This document shows, in pieces, positions 11,876 through 23,676 of a stretch of DNA of 64,000 nucleotides; position 1 is the first letter of the stretch, and the number at the start of each line of letters is the position of its first letter. This DNA is from Mariannaea sp. PMI_226. Its lineage: Eukaryota; Ascomycota; Sordariomycetes; Hypocreales; Nectriaceae. The stretch is from assembly GCA_024336345.1 (NCBI GenBank), contig JANFOG010000011.1:1054001-1118000 (forward strand), written 5' to 3'. The position numbers and the translations under genes are program-made. The notes beneath the pieces were generated by a model. It had not been told where the DNA came from and ran no database searches. It saw only the letters and a program-made list of their open reading frames with translations.

Positions 11876-12824
11876 ACAGCCGAACTTGTAAACGCGATCA
11901 CGAACAAAATAGAAAACACCACTACAACCCTCCACGCACACCATGTCGCCAAAAACACCTAGCCCAGGCTCCAGAGGACCCGCATCGTGGAATGCGGTAG
12001 TCTCAAATAGAAGGAATGGCGAAATTTCCTGAGAGCAGGTTGTTTGAAAGGGTTGAGAAAAGGAGGAAGCCTACAAAAGAAACAGCAATCTCGTGGAAGC
12101 CAGTAGCTGGATTCTCAAGGTTGCCACAGCCTGAAACTAGACCGAGCGCCATGGTAGGCATGGACGACTAAATGGATGATACATATGTGCTGAGTTCTTC
12201 GGCAGAAATTTGGAAATAAAAGTATTAATTTGTTGTCGACGAACTTATATGGTTAGATTACCATTGTTGCTAGCGTTGTGTCTTGTGCCGTGCATCACTC
12301 CAACGAATGGCAGCTTTATGTGGGCTTGACGAATATAATGAATGATCAACATTTCGCTTCCTGTTTACTGTTAGTTTCGCGAACCCAACCCTCGGCCTGA
12401 ATTTCTACCTGAATAGGGGTCAAATAACCGCTACCCCCAGTGTATTGTGATGCTTTCTCCCTCCCCCTCGCGCTCATCTAACGCACTCACAAAACAGACT
12501 GAGTAAGTGGCTGATTGGGTGGCAAACAGAAACGGGCATGACCCAGACGCTTGTTTTATAGTCACAAACATTGGATTTCTCTGAGAGTTGGGATGTTCAA
12601 GGGACTCTAATTTTTCAATGGATAGCTAGTTATTGTTTTCTTTATCGCGTCACCCTGTTTCAACCTAACGTCGTCTGTCTGCTTCCTGCGCGCAGCCGTT
12701 CAGCACCATCACCTCTTATGAAGAAACTCCCACATATTTCCGAAACCCGCAGAACCTACTAGATATTATGTCGTCACTGTAAACAACTACGCCGGGACGG
12801 CAGATAGAAAAGAAATAAACAAAA
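11876..12824. other. Intergenic: chp1 3' region and promoter of the next gene
   Basis: The first part is the likely 3' untranslated region of chp1; the second is the promoter and leader of the downstream same-strand gene. Short frames near 12.57-12.76 kb have no recognisable motif. Confidence 0.55.
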
Positions 12825-14579
12825 ATGGGTAACTTATCTAGAGCACATCTCTTCTACTTGAGTATTAACTAGGACCGCTAACAAGATACGAAAGTTATCT
12901 CGAAGAAATCTCGGCCTCGGAGCAACTCTGATGTTCATGCTCCATCATCATCATCTTCTTCATCCTCCACATTCCCTAACGGAAATAGACCGCGGCATAT
13001 TATCCCTGGGCTGCCAGGACCAATAGTAAATTCTCACCGGACGGGTCTTCCTCCATGGGATCGGACCTTTGATGCCGTGTATCATAAACACGCCTTTGCT
13101 CCAGAAAATGCCGTTCCCATAGAAGATCGCTTCACCAACGCTCTGGAGTGCTTTTTTGAGGACCACGGCCGAGAAAAGCAATGCGCAGGTTACTCAAATC
13201 TCCCTGACAGTGTCCGTTTGCGCATCTGTCAGTCGCTTCTGCAACCTCTTAGTACTGGCAGGCCTCTTCGCCTGAACAAGCCATCTTTCGATCGAGATTG
13301 CTGGCGGAACTCTGACTTCCAAGCTCCGGCAGACGTCTTCTCCGCTCTCCGACCATATTTCCAAGTCTCCTTTGGTTTCTATGCAGATGTTCTGCTGACG
13401 CTGTTGCTCGAAGTGCCTCTTCACATCACGTTTTCTCCCTTTGTTGGACGTCTGGTTAGCCCGCTCGCTACGACCTGGATGAACAAGTACGGTATGTACG
13501 CGCAGCACATCAGCGTTGAAGTTGATCTATCACGCCTTGGTTGCGGCTCCAGCTCAGATGCGGCCGCTTTGTTGCCTGGACTGGAGCATATCGAAGCATT
13601 AATTCATGACTTTGTGCAGTCCCAGCTTCGAAGAGACACTCGTCAACCGGTGGCGAGCTTGATCCTTTTATGCCGACGCTTCTATGGAGAGAGGTACCAA
13701 GAACCGTTTGCAACCTCATTCACGGAGAGGTCTAGTACTGCAAGCAATCACAGTCGCTTAAGTCACCGCTCCGATCCACTCTTTGGTGTTGTCAACATGA
13801 GGACGCCGTCACCAGGGATCGAGAGGACCTCAAGCGGATCATCACCTGTCCGGTCGCCATACTTTTACCCCGAAGAGGCCATTATCGACGCGATGCCAGG
13901 CGACGATATTATCGATACTGAGCTTCTCAAAAACCAGGAAGAAGACAAAACGCCAGCGAGTCCGTACGTGTTAATCCACGGGGCAGATTACTGTCCCGAC
14001 TCATACCTCACAATGTGCGACTCCTTTCTGCACCTCCGCGGACTCGTCGACTCCCTCCGCATGTGTGGCTTCGGCGAGACGTACACAAACAACTTCATCA
14101 CGAGCTTCTTCTCATGTAACCAGACTGACATGGAGAGGAGCGCCTACCGCGTATCTCCGTCGACAATATGGCCGCGTCTCAGCGGACAGAAATCATATGT
14201 TGACGTTGGTGAGGGGCAACACTACACGCTCGATGACCACAGTGCCGTTGCCTCTGGTGTTACTGCGGCTGGGCAACCGGAAGATGCGGAGCTGATAGCA
14301 TGGGAAGGATGTGTGCAACTACCCCCGCTTATGACCGATTCCTGTGGAAACGCTCGCCTCCCACCAGTTGTCAGCGCGTTATTACAAAAGACGAGACTTC
14401 GCACACTAGACACCCGCACAGAACTCCCGCTCTTGGATGACGCAAAAGTGGAATCTGGGTCTGTGGGTGGTCTTCAGAGGAGACGAACCACCAAGAAGTT
14501 GTTCAACAACAACAAGTACAGCAAGGCAATGGCGAAAAAGAAGCGAAGCTTTTCTCGAGAAGTGGCAGCGACGATGTAG
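12825..14579 (+). CDS. Conserved fungal protein of unknown function (565 aa)
   Basis: The open frame extends upstream of 13077 to an acceptor at 12885. A 57-bp intron (12829-12885, with ATTAACTAG branch region) joins it to an upstream ATGG, so the first coding exon supplies only four bases and the protein starts M-DTKVISKKSRPRS. A Ser-rich run (nine consecutive Ser) follows, then RHIIPGLPGPIV and an ordered region. The segment LPDSVRLRICQSLLQPL resembles the opening of F-box-like or LRR-adaptor proteins from filamentous fungi, but no F-box call is justified. The centre (about residues 285-360) is low-complexity and Ser/Pro-rich, followed by a conserved-looking block with CDSFLHLRGLVDSLRMCGF. 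The C-terminus is highly basic (KAMAKKKRSFSR) and could be a nuclear signal. Function is not recognised. Confidence 0.75.
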
Positions 14580-14901
14580 GCACAGCTCAGGGTTTTCACG
14601 ATTGTGATTTAATGAATGAGAAATCGCTTATGCTTTTTAAATGGAGCTATAATAGCTAAATAACTTTTGCTTCCGTCCTTCCACATGCCTTCATGAAAAA
14701 CCAATGCTTTAAAACAAAATGCTGAAGCGAAAGATATGCTGTCACATATATGCCGGCCGTTATTCGTTAATCCACCCTAAGGATGGCTTCAACATGCTGT
14801 TCCTATTTGACAACAGTCATAATTTTCTCCCTTTCACCTTCATCAAATTGACCCTCGAACAATACCTTGATGCGTAATCACATAAGTGAGTATACAGGAA
14901 T
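14580..14901. other. Convergent 3' region
   Basis: Two genes end tail-to-tail here (plus strand at 14579, minus strand at 14902). The AT-rich sequence probably holds both polyadenylation sites. Nothing else is seen. Confidence 0.6.
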
Positions 14902-16796
14902 TTAATTCAAGGACTATTAACAGATTCAGTGGTTAGTCCCCAGTCACGTCTGGATCATTTTCAGTCGAAACAACTTACAATAGCAAACTTGCTCCTTGAT
15001 CGAATTTTCTCTCCAAAAAAGACCAGTACCCAAGGGATAAGGGTCAGTCCAGTAGCGATTCCGCCAAGTAGGCAGCCTGCGTTCCTGAGACCAAGGTTGT
15101 TGAACATGATTGCAGTGAGGAGAGGAAATGAGCCACCCAGCACGTTGCGGCAGAAGCTCTGCGCGGCCAAGGCAGACGAGGCATAGATGTGATATGTATC
15201 AGCTAGGTAATTGAACGTCGCCAGATACACAGAATAGATGCCCCAATTGGCGAAGCCAATTCCGACAGCAATCGAATAACCCCTAGCGCTCTCTGGTGCC
15301 AGAAAAGCACCAAAAAGGCCTGCAGGGAGTAACAGTGCTGTAATACACGCAAAGTACAGTCGTGATTCTGGGGCTTCTGCAGGAAAGTGCTTCCTCATAA
15401 ACACCCAGAAGCGATGGCTTGATTGTGGCTTGTCGCCCACTTCCTGCTTTTTCCACTGGGGGTGCTGAAGTAGTCTTTCTTGAAGGCAGCCCACGACCGT
15501 AGCGACAACGGCCGACGCTATCATCGCAATGTAAACACGACTTGACATGTTGATGTTGCTAGCGTAGAGATATGGCACGACAGCAAAGGATAAGTAGAGA
15601 ACTCCCCACGAGAAAGCCGCCCATAGTGAGAAGCAAAAGACGACTGGTTCAGTGAAAAGGAGAAAGAAGGGACGCTTCACAGACGTTGCCACCATCGTTG
15701 CCAGGGAAGCCCGCTGCTCGTCTGCTTCCACAACCCATCTAATCCTCCGAAGCCGTCGCCGAGATCCTTGCTCCGGCCAGTAGCTACTTTCGCCCTCCGG
15801 TTGGCCGCCTTGCAGAGTCTTGAAAGTCGAGGACGAAGATGTAGCGCTTGGTTCCACGTCCTGCTCTGTCCACCAAACGCCTCGAACACCAACAGCTTCG
15901 AGTCCTTCATACCACTTATTAAGCTTCTTCGCTTTTCTCGATAACAGAACAGAGCCCCGAGTCTCCCGGAAGAGGAAGATGAGGGCAATAACTAAAATCC
16001 CATCGAGAATGACTTGAAGCCAGAAGGTCCATTTCCACGCCCGTGTCCCATTGCTCATACCAGCAATGAAAGCAGCGGAAACGAGGGGCCCAGCGCCGGT
16101 ACCCCCAAGGACAAAGCCACTAAACAAGGACATAGGAGTATTTCTCTCCTCTTTATCCCACAAGTCCGCGAGAACACCTCCAACGACAGAGCTGAAGACT
16201 GAGCCACCAACGCCGACGAAGAACCGAGCGATCAACATGCCAGCAATGTTGGTCATGACTGAACAAACAGCTTGAAAGAGAACATAGATAGCTCCAGCCG
16301 CCACAAAGACGGGATAGCGACCCAAAATCTCTGACAGTGGAGCAAGAGCCATTGGTGCGATTGCAAAACCCATGCAAAATGTCGTGATACCCGCAAGCAC
16401 GGCCAAGTGACTTGAACCTAGATCCTTCGCGATTAGGGTAGCAGGAGGCGAGTAAGCGCCTGCAGTATATGCTGTGAGGAATGTAGCAATACACGACAAC
16501 CCGAGCAACAGGTACTTGCGACTCAAGGACCATGTTAATGGAGAAGTATAGTAAGTGAGGTCGGGACAGGGAGGAAGTTGGACGTCGTCTTGGAGACCGG
16601 CTTCTTGAGGTGTTCTGGGAACAGGTAAAGTACTGTCCCAAGTGAGATATTCGTAGGATATCGAGTCATCGTCGATCAACTCATTGTCTGGGGGAGCCTC
16701 TGAGGGAATGTTTTTATCAACAGGGGCAATTTTGAGTTCTCCTTGTCCGAGGACTGGAGTCTCAGCATCCCAATGTGAGTCTCCATTTGAAGCCAT
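14902..16796 (-). CDS. Major facilitator superfamily transporter, DHA1-type drug/polyamine family (about 609 aa)
   Basis: A long hydrophilic N-terminus (about 85 residues) precedes about 12 membrane segments. The first is around KYLLLGLSCIATFLTAYTAG, followed by a loop-2/3 motif LSEILGRYPVFVAAG and the antiporter-like LGGTGAGPLVSAAF. These fit fungal DHA1 (H+-antiport) exporters of drugs, polyamines or mycotoxins at the plasma membrane. The substrate cannot be read from the sequence. A 65-bp intron (14914-14978: donor GTAAGT, branch CTAAC, acceptor TAATAG) near the stop would replace the unspliced tail IVSCFD by ISLN; both versions end in frame. The large cytosolic loop between halves is Ser/Arg-rich. 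No biosynthetic neighbour suggests a toxin-export role. Confidence 0.88.
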
Positions 16797-18542
16797 AGTG
16801 TTGCTATATCATGTTGTCGAGGTCGAAAGTCTGAAGGAATATTGCGAAGTCTTATTGCTAGGAGGCCAAGTGGCGCCTTTTATCAACGGCTTTGGATATG
16901 CAGCTCCAACAAATCAACTAGAGTTGGAGGATATTGAGGACTATTGAAAGGGGGAGTTAGAAAAGAATGTCTCCATCCATTGATCCATCGGGGGCATAAT
17001 CCCGGTTTAAAGCCTGAAGCTGGGAGAAGGCGGGAGATGAGCACGACTTCGGATTCTCAACGGGAATAATGCCAACTCGGTAGAGACTCCGCCTTCGCCC
17101 ATGTTGAGCCGAGAAATTAATGAGGTCTAGACCCGCTCAAAACACAACAAGAGGCAATTGACGGCTAGTGCGCTTGGGCAATTGATGGAGGGTGGTGTTG
17201 GCGATCAAAGTCGACGGTGGCTTGAATGACAGAATGATATCGGGCATCCAGCCCTATCCAAGAAAGGTAATTTGAAGCTTGTCCGTCTGAGTTAGTCCCA
17301 CTACCGACGCATGAGCACATGCATGCATACATACCGGTATATACCAGTCCATAACAATCCATTCATCGGCGATATGGTTGATGATATGAATAATTACGTT
17401 CACTAAGAGGGCGATCCGTTACATATCAAAAATGAGAACCAGCGATCTCAGCTATTGAGGCCAAGATACAAACACATCCCGCCACCAGTTCCAGTGCCTT
17501 TCATGTGGTTGAACCCCACGAATGCACCGACCGATCAGAATGGCTGACAGTTCCGGCCCGGGGCCGTGCCCCGGGAATAAGCTGGAAGTGATGCGTAGTG
17601 ATACGCAAACCAAACAACCAATCGCTTTGGTGACGGCATTTGTGCCCTTGCCTCTTCCTGGTTGTAGGGCGTCACTAGCGAAGTTGCAAAAGCACCTCAA
17701 GACTCCTCCGCCAAGGAACTTGCCGAGGACAAAGGGAACGTAAGTCATTGGGTAATTAGCAAGGATTCGCGTATGAAACCGCGGTTTGAAAGGGGATATC
17801 GGCCATCTGTCGGATACCCCTCTGCACATACCGAACGAGTTCCGGGGCGCCCAGGCGATTTTCAAGATTTGAGGGGAAAGACGCTTTTGGTCAACCGGAA
17901 GTAAACCAGGAAAGGCGGGGCTGGTTTATTCCCGACCATTACCGTACCAGCCAGCGGCCATCGCTGAATCTTGGATGGTATTCCAAGACCGGAATCGTGT
18001 TTCGTGTTGAGAGGGTCAGAGCAAAGATCTAGTAAGATCTAGCACATGCAGATGACAATACTATGGGCACATGCTTTTCCCCGCCCATGTCGTTGGGAAA
18101 TGTCATTCGAAGTCCATTTATGGCACGTGATGCGTCATCTGATTAATTTAGTTAGCACTGCACTTGGATGAATTTGGCATTTGCACTATAAAGAATGCTT
18201 TCATCATTAGTTGAAGGCAATGTGGATGCACAAGGTCACAATTATATACCCAAATCCATAAGCATGTATAATAGTCGTCAAAGTCTTTGTCATCTTTTGA
18301 GGCTCCCCTCTTCAATAGCGTCCACACGGGCCAAGTTGTCTACAACTTCCATGGTCACCAAGACTCCTAAATATTGATAGCGCTGCTCTAGGGAGTATGA
18401 CTAGATCGTGTCGCTCTCGTTTCGAAGCCCAGAATCGGATTCGTGAGTTCGTGATGGAGTGGTCATTATCTCCACCCCTGCGAGTCCACTCTCAAAATGC
18501 AGGTTTGCTATGCCACAACCATAGAACAATTCCAGGCTATTC
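16797..18542. promoter_or_regulatory. Intergenic: MFS promoter and downstream region of the Duc1 gene
   Basis: This 1.7-kb stretch holds the upstream region of the minus-strand MFS gene and the 3' side of the next minus-strand gene. A short repeat AGATCTAGTAAGATCTAGCA lies at about 18025-18044. The longest frame (17452-17865, minus) has no family features and is not called. Confidence 0.5.
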
Positions 18543-19767
18543 TTAATCTACATCACCAGGACTCGTTGTATCGAATCCATTCTCCCCGTATTTGGGTCCA
18601 AATTTCTCTCTTGCCCCCATCAAGACAAATGCCTCATCAACATCGACCTCCTCTTCAGGATCCAGTTTATTGCGCCTGTCACGCAGGGATGCCTTGGCTC
18701 CGTCCTTGAGCGAGCCATCCTCGTTAACGAAGTCCTTGTGGTATAGTGTGATGAGAACTACTAGATAGGTTTGGCCCGTTTGCCTGTTTCGTAGGACGTA
18801 TCTGAGCTGATGTGAGCGTCTCCGGTTGGACCTGGCACGAAGTAAACGGGGAGACTTGTAAGACAGATGATCATTGTACGCGCACGTCTTTGTTTTTTTT
18901 TACCCTATCTCAGTCAAGCAGAGGTAGGGACTCAAAGGGAAGTCGGATACTTAAACAACAAGAGGAAACATGAAGAAGAGAAGGCAAAGAAGAAAAAGAA
19001 AAAGAAAAAAACTCTTACCTCAGGCCCTGGCCATCCCAGTACTTTATAATAGGCAATGAAAACCCGGGAAGCTTCAAGGCCAGTTTCGCAAAGTCGAGAT
19101 AAGGATTGAAAAAGTCAAGCCCGTAGGTGCGACCATATTCCCAAGCCCATTTCTCCTTGTTCTCGGCACGGAGAGCCCACTTCATGCGTGCCTTGCTCGA
19201 GTCGGGAACAGCGAGTTCCTGACGAGTAGTCGCGCCAGTCTCATCGCCGCCCTCCTCAAACCAGAGACCCCCCTTCTCTTCATCAAATTCGCCGGGACCT
19301 ATATGTATGATGTTGAATGAGCTCAGAGCAGGCCCATAAAGATAGGGCTTGTCGGCGTAAGCATCGCCTTCCAGACCAGGATCAATCCACCACTTTACGA
19401 TACTCATGGCAGTGTTGAAGCCTGGTGGAAGGCGATCTCGGATTGGATGGTCAAAATCATTGCCGAATTGCAAGTCGTTGCCAGAGATACCCGCACCCGT
19501 GCCGTTGCCAGGATCCTTTGGTGTAAACCGGAACGAGATGCTGTACTGATCCTGGTTGTAGGCATGAGGCTCGGTGTCGAAATACGGAGTGGTGGTGGGA
19601 GCGTCGTGAGGGATCCCCTTGTAGTTTTGTATGCGAACATTGAGCTCAATGTCGGCGAGCTCACTAGAGATGTGTATCGGCTGCGCGGCGTTGATTGGGA
19701 CTTGGACCTGCAAGTCATCATCGTAGCCAGAGCCGGCTGTGATGCGCAGGACGTAGTTTTCAGCCAT
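18543..19767 (-). CDS. Duc1/DUF1769 family protein (335 aa, two exons)
   Basis: Exon 1 (19019-19767) begins MAENYVLRITAG, the usual start of fungal DUF1769 proteins, and contains the family block RLPPGFNTAMSIVKWWIDPG. A 217-bp intron (18802-19018, donor GTAAGA, acceptor CTCAG) leads to exon 2 (18543-18801), which restores the C-terminal block YVLRNRQTGQTYLVVLITLY. The join reads KYWDGQGLR-YVLRNR, as expected. The Pfam family is named after fission-yeast Duc1, a cortical protein; the biochemical role is poorly defined, so I give none here. The intron is long and contains an A/G-rich tract. The upstream in-frame codons before Met at 19767 lack an ATG, so this start is preferred. About 335 residues suits the family. 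Confidence 0.82.
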
Positions 19768-20722
19768 TATTTCCGTTGAGTCTCGGGCAACGAGTGACAA
19801 TGAAGAACTCTAAAAGTGTCGGTCGGGGGATGAATCAATGATCATCTATCCAAGCCATTCAAGGTGGATCTTGAATCACAGAGTGAGCTGAGACAAGAAA
19901 CCTGGGGAGCAGGCTTTGCAAGGACCATTTCGGGGGTGGTGCTTTATGAGTTCACGGGCCACGAGCCACAGCGAGGTCACAGCGAGGAGCATCCATGATG
20001 GCTCGACTATTCCGAGTATATGACGTGAGGTTTTTTCCCGCAATCGGGCGCACCAACTTCCGATCCCCAAGGTCCCGCGATTGATAATTGGATCCATGAC
20101 CGCAAACCGCCAACTCTGCTCCGCACATGGTGCCAGTCGTCCATGCATTAATGCAAAAATACGGTAAAAAAATGGCATTCATACCAACTGTACCAGCCCC
20201 AGTCCTTTCGATTTTCCAGCATCATGGCGCGCAACAACTGCAAAGATGAGTCCGTTTACATGCACGATTCCGATACAGCTCTCATCACTTCTGTGCCTAG
20301 AATTCCCGCTCTATTTATTATGTGTAGCAATGGAGCATCTCTCACCGCCGCATCGTGATGTGATAATGATAGGAATGGCTTGTTGTTGGCCGTTTGAGCC
20401 CTCCCAGGGTGCAGTGCAATTGGACTGACGTCTCACCGCTCTGGCATCCACAGGGTATAATATCTTGATACTTGACTCGTCAAAGGGCGATGTGATCGGG
20501 AGTTACTTAGTGGAGGTCGGTATGTCATATATCAGACAGAGATGGCACAGAATTGTTACTTTCACATGTTATTCTGGCATTTCAGTCACGACGATAGCTG
20601 GGTTGCATGCATCTGTGATACCCTCATTTCAAGACTAAGCGCCTTCGATCAATAACGAAGAACTAAATAGCAAAAAGCTACCGTCAGCTACTACGCGCCC
20701 ACACCTTCGCACTTCACCCACA
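19768..20722. other. Intergenic, no gene seen
   Basis: The Duc1 promoter lies on the left and the 3' region of cab4 on the right. Small frames are present on both strands but none shows a conserved motif or usable splice signals. Confidence 0.55.
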
Positions 20723-21949
20723 TCAAGGCCGATTCTTCGCCGCAGCCCTTTGCTGTCTAATTGTCGTACTGCTGATCTTGGCACTAAAGTCCTCCGTCTT
20801 CTTCGGTTCCTCTTTGTCATTATGCTCGACAATTTCTTGCGCATCCAGCACATCAATCTCATACACTTCCAGTGGCTTCCACCCTTTCTCCGTCCGCTTA
20901 TCATTGATGGCCTTGCCTCCACCCCGCGTCTCAGCAGACACGACAATCAAATCCATTTCCTCCTCACTGATGGTCGGGCCAAAGGGGTCGTGAAGGTTAA
21001 CGCATCGCACTTTGATTGTGCCATTTCGCATAGTAGCGACCAGCTCATCTGGCTTAGATACCGTCGAAACGGAACTCGCGGTGGTGTTATACTCAAGAAG
21101 CGTAGATAGAAACGAGAGAACACTTCGAGCGCGCTCATCCCAAGACTGTAGCTCTTCGGCATATTTCTTTTTGACGAGGAGCTCATCACCAGAAATTCCC
21201 ACGATCAAGGTACATGCATCACCTGAGTCCTTTTCAGGGACCTCTAGGAGAAGGGCTGTCGCGTGAAGTAGTAGCTTGTGACCGGGGTGAAGATGGTCAA
21301 AAGTCCCTCCTAAACAGGTAACCTTGCCCAGTTTCGCATCATCTGTCGGCGAGACATCAGACGTGTCGCTTACAATGGCAACGCCTCCTTCTACAGCGAG
21401 ATGCGAGTAGGAAAGTGACTGCTTTTCGGCGAAACCAAGAAAGGAGTTTAACAACTCGTAACCCTCCTTTGTATCGAGATGAAAAACGGTTTCCCAAGGA
21501 TGGACCGTAGAGGCGAATGTCGCAAGGTCCAGTACAGTGGTGCAGTTTGCTTCATACTTACCCTCTGCGTTTGGCGCATATTCATGTGAGGGGTTTTGGT
21601 CGACGAAAATTATACGAACATCCACACTGCCAGGCCCTGCGCCAATATCGACGTCAATGGACTCATGGGCACATATAACAGAGACGAGTGTATACAGCCC
21701 TGCTAGAAGTGATTGCGCTTCTGTCCATCGTACAGACTTGGTTCGCGAGGATGATCCCTTGAGAATGGGACAAACAGCTGCCACTACCAGTACTGAAGGC
21801 TCAATTGAAGCCTTCAGCTTGGACAGAATCGTAGTGAGGGGTCCTCTATAAGCGGCCGCGAGAGCGACATTGGTCAAGGGGCGTAGAGGGATGGGTAACA
21901 AAAGGAGGGAAGGAGGAGAAGAACTCCTGCGACCCAAAGAAGTGGCCAT
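20723..21949 (-). CDS. cab4: Phosphopantetheine adenylyltransferase, Cab4/CoaD family (408 aa, intronless)
   Basis: The protein transfers AMP from ATP to 4'-phosphopantetheine, giving dephospho-CoA, the penultimate step of CoA synthesis. The nucleotidyltransferase motif GGTFDHLHPGHKLLL (T/H-x-G-H type) marks the active site. Downstream are the KKKYAEELQSWDERARSV region, a VVSAETRGGGKAIN segment and the C-terminal ISSTTIR signature typical of eukaryotic PPATs. The N-terminal ~200 residues form the poorly conserved domain found in fungal Cab4. The length is above yeast Cab4 (about 305 aa) but usual for filamentous fungi. The enzyme is presumably cytosolic and constitutive. No dephospho-CoA kinase domain is fused, in contrast with the animal CoA synthase. 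Confidence 0.9.
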   Translation of the reverse strand: MATSLGRRSSSPPSLLLLPIPLRPLTNVALAAAYRGPLTTILSKLKASIEPSVLVVAAVCPILKGSSSRTKSVRWTEAQSLLAGLYTLVSVICAHESIDVDIGAGPGSVDVRIIFVDQNPSHEYAPNAEGKYEANCTTVLDLATFASTVHPWETVFHLDTKEGYELLNSFLGFAEKQSLSYSHLAVEGGVAIVSDTSDVSPTDDAKLGKVTCLGGTFDHLHPGHKLLLHATALLLEVPEKDSGDACTLIVGISGDELLVKKKYAEELQSWDERARSVLSFLSTLLEYNTTASSVSTVSKPDELVATMRNGTIKVRCVNLHDPFGPTISEEEMDLIVVSAETRGGGKAINDKRTEKGWKPLEVYEIDVLDAQEIVEHNDKEEPKKTEDFSAKISSTTIRQQRAAAKNRP

Positions 21950-22865
21950 TCTTTACGGTGGTGGGCGAGATGTTGAAGGATAGCAAATACACAATGTCGA
22001 TGAGTACAAGCATGCACAATGCACACTGAACTTGGACCTCGGCTGAGTGGCAGACGGCAAATAACAGGCTGTTTTGCGGAGGCAGTAATAGTTCCCAATA
22101 GAAATAATGGCACAAGTCGAAGCCTCCACAGCACTTTATAATAAATTAGGCTATTCGCGTCGAGTCAAAAAATAAAAATAAAAGGCCGTGATGTTTGCGA
22201 GGTGTGTCTTGACCTATTGGTGAAGCTTCAATGCGGGATGTCTCAGCCGAGCGACGTGGTTGAAGGCGGGGGGGCTCCGCATTCCTAATTGACAGCCCGC
22301 AATGTGGCTGCACCAAATCGACTCCGAGGCAGACTACCCTAGAGAAAATCCCAGACAACCTCAAGGATTACCACACGTAGCTCTAGGATGCTCCCATCTC
22401 TCCAATATCCCCACTCACCGTAGAGAAAATATCCTTCTTTAATAATAATGTAATCCAATTACATAATTATTTGAGTTTTGTCTTTTCTTGGATAGGATAG
22501 AAGATCTATTTGTTTACTTTCGATGGAACCCTCTATCGAATAAGATATCCCTCCCAGTTCGTCCGGGGATCAAAGACTGGGCACGAAGAATAAATTTCAA
22601 ACGTAGTTACTTGCGTGACTACGAGACAGAACGGCCACCACTAACATCTTAGCACACAATGCAGAGTCCACAACTGGACAACGCACTAGGCTTCGAATGC
22701 TTGAATGCTGTGGATGGGACTCGGTACTATGGACCTGCTACAAATATCCTGCCTCGGTGGAACAACCAGATACTGACAATAAGAAGGAAAAAAGAAACCA
22801 CTTGACTTGGCATGCGGACATGAAACCATTGAATTGAACGCTTTTAATCACTCGTAAAAAGTCTA
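21950..22865. other. Intergenic: cab4 promoter and 3' region of the next gene
   Basis: No coding exon was recognised. The part near 22.43-22.5 kb is AT-rich. The cab4 upstream region has no recognised regulatory site. Confidence 0.55.
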
Positions 22866-23676
22866 TTACTGCTCTGTCAAAAGCCATGGTTGACTTTTGA
22901 CTGTCGCAATGTGCTCCAATGCACGATTGACTAAATTACTTGGGTCAGCATCGGGCTAATAGCATCAATCGGAGTCAACCCATACCTTGATCATCCATTT
23001 TTGCCTTGGATTTCATGTACCAAAACTCATTTATGCTATCTTCCTCATTCTGACAACATGGACAGAACTCAAAGTCTGTACACAAAGGTGCCAGGTCAGG
23101 GGTTGGAAGCCTCTCTTCCCTGGGTGTGAGTGGATGCCACTCATCTAACCAGAAATCTTTTCCCCCTGTATAATCATCGAGAGGAGATGTTTGAATGAGT
23201 GAATTGGTTGGATTAATGTTACACCAAGACCCCAGCATATTCATACTGGGGTTTTTGCTATTACACTCCGTTTGATCGAGCTCACCACGGAGGCCTCGTG
23301 CTGACCCCTCCGACTCGTGACGAGATCTTGGGCGTGCATCTGAACTTGACCACAGATCATGAAAGGTTGCTGCGCGGGCATTAGATGACACCTGAGTATT
23401 GAGAGAATCCATGTCCCAGGATGAATAGCGCCCTTGCGTCAATTTGTTATTGTTACGACCTGTGTTGGTCTTGCGATTGATTGATGAGGCAGATCGACCC
23501 TGGTTGGTTGGGAGATTCTGAGCAAAGGGACTACTGAGATTGATGTGCTCAGAATCGCCTTGCGATTGCCTTAAACTCCGTTTTGTGCCTCGGGGTTGGC
23601 CATGCCAGCTTGGTCTCTGGGCATTGACTGATTGACTTGAGGATATGAGAGGAGTATTTGAGGAAGCACACAACAT
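22866..23676 (-). CDS. Uncharacterised Ser/Asn-rich protein (251 aa, two exons)
   Basis: Exon 1 (22986-23676) gives a hydrophilic, Ser/Asn/Arg-rich sequence. It ends after a segment with acidic and aromatic residues (DFWLDEWHPLTPREERLPTPDL) and a CPCC cluster (FEFCPCC). A 55-bp intron (22931-22985; donor GTATGG, branch GCTGAC, acceptor TTTAG) joins exon 2 (22866-22930), ending VNRALEHIATVKSQPWLLTEQ. Without splicing the frame stops after DDQGMG. No signal peptide, membrane segment or known domain is visible. The protein is likely to be mostly disordered with a short ordered C-terminus. The long frame and the good intron make a real gene probable, but function is unknown. Confidence 0.55.

Noticed and set aside
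17452..17865. 137-codon minus-strand frame
   Set aside because: No conserved motif, no splice partners, odd composition; treated as chance in intergenic DNA.
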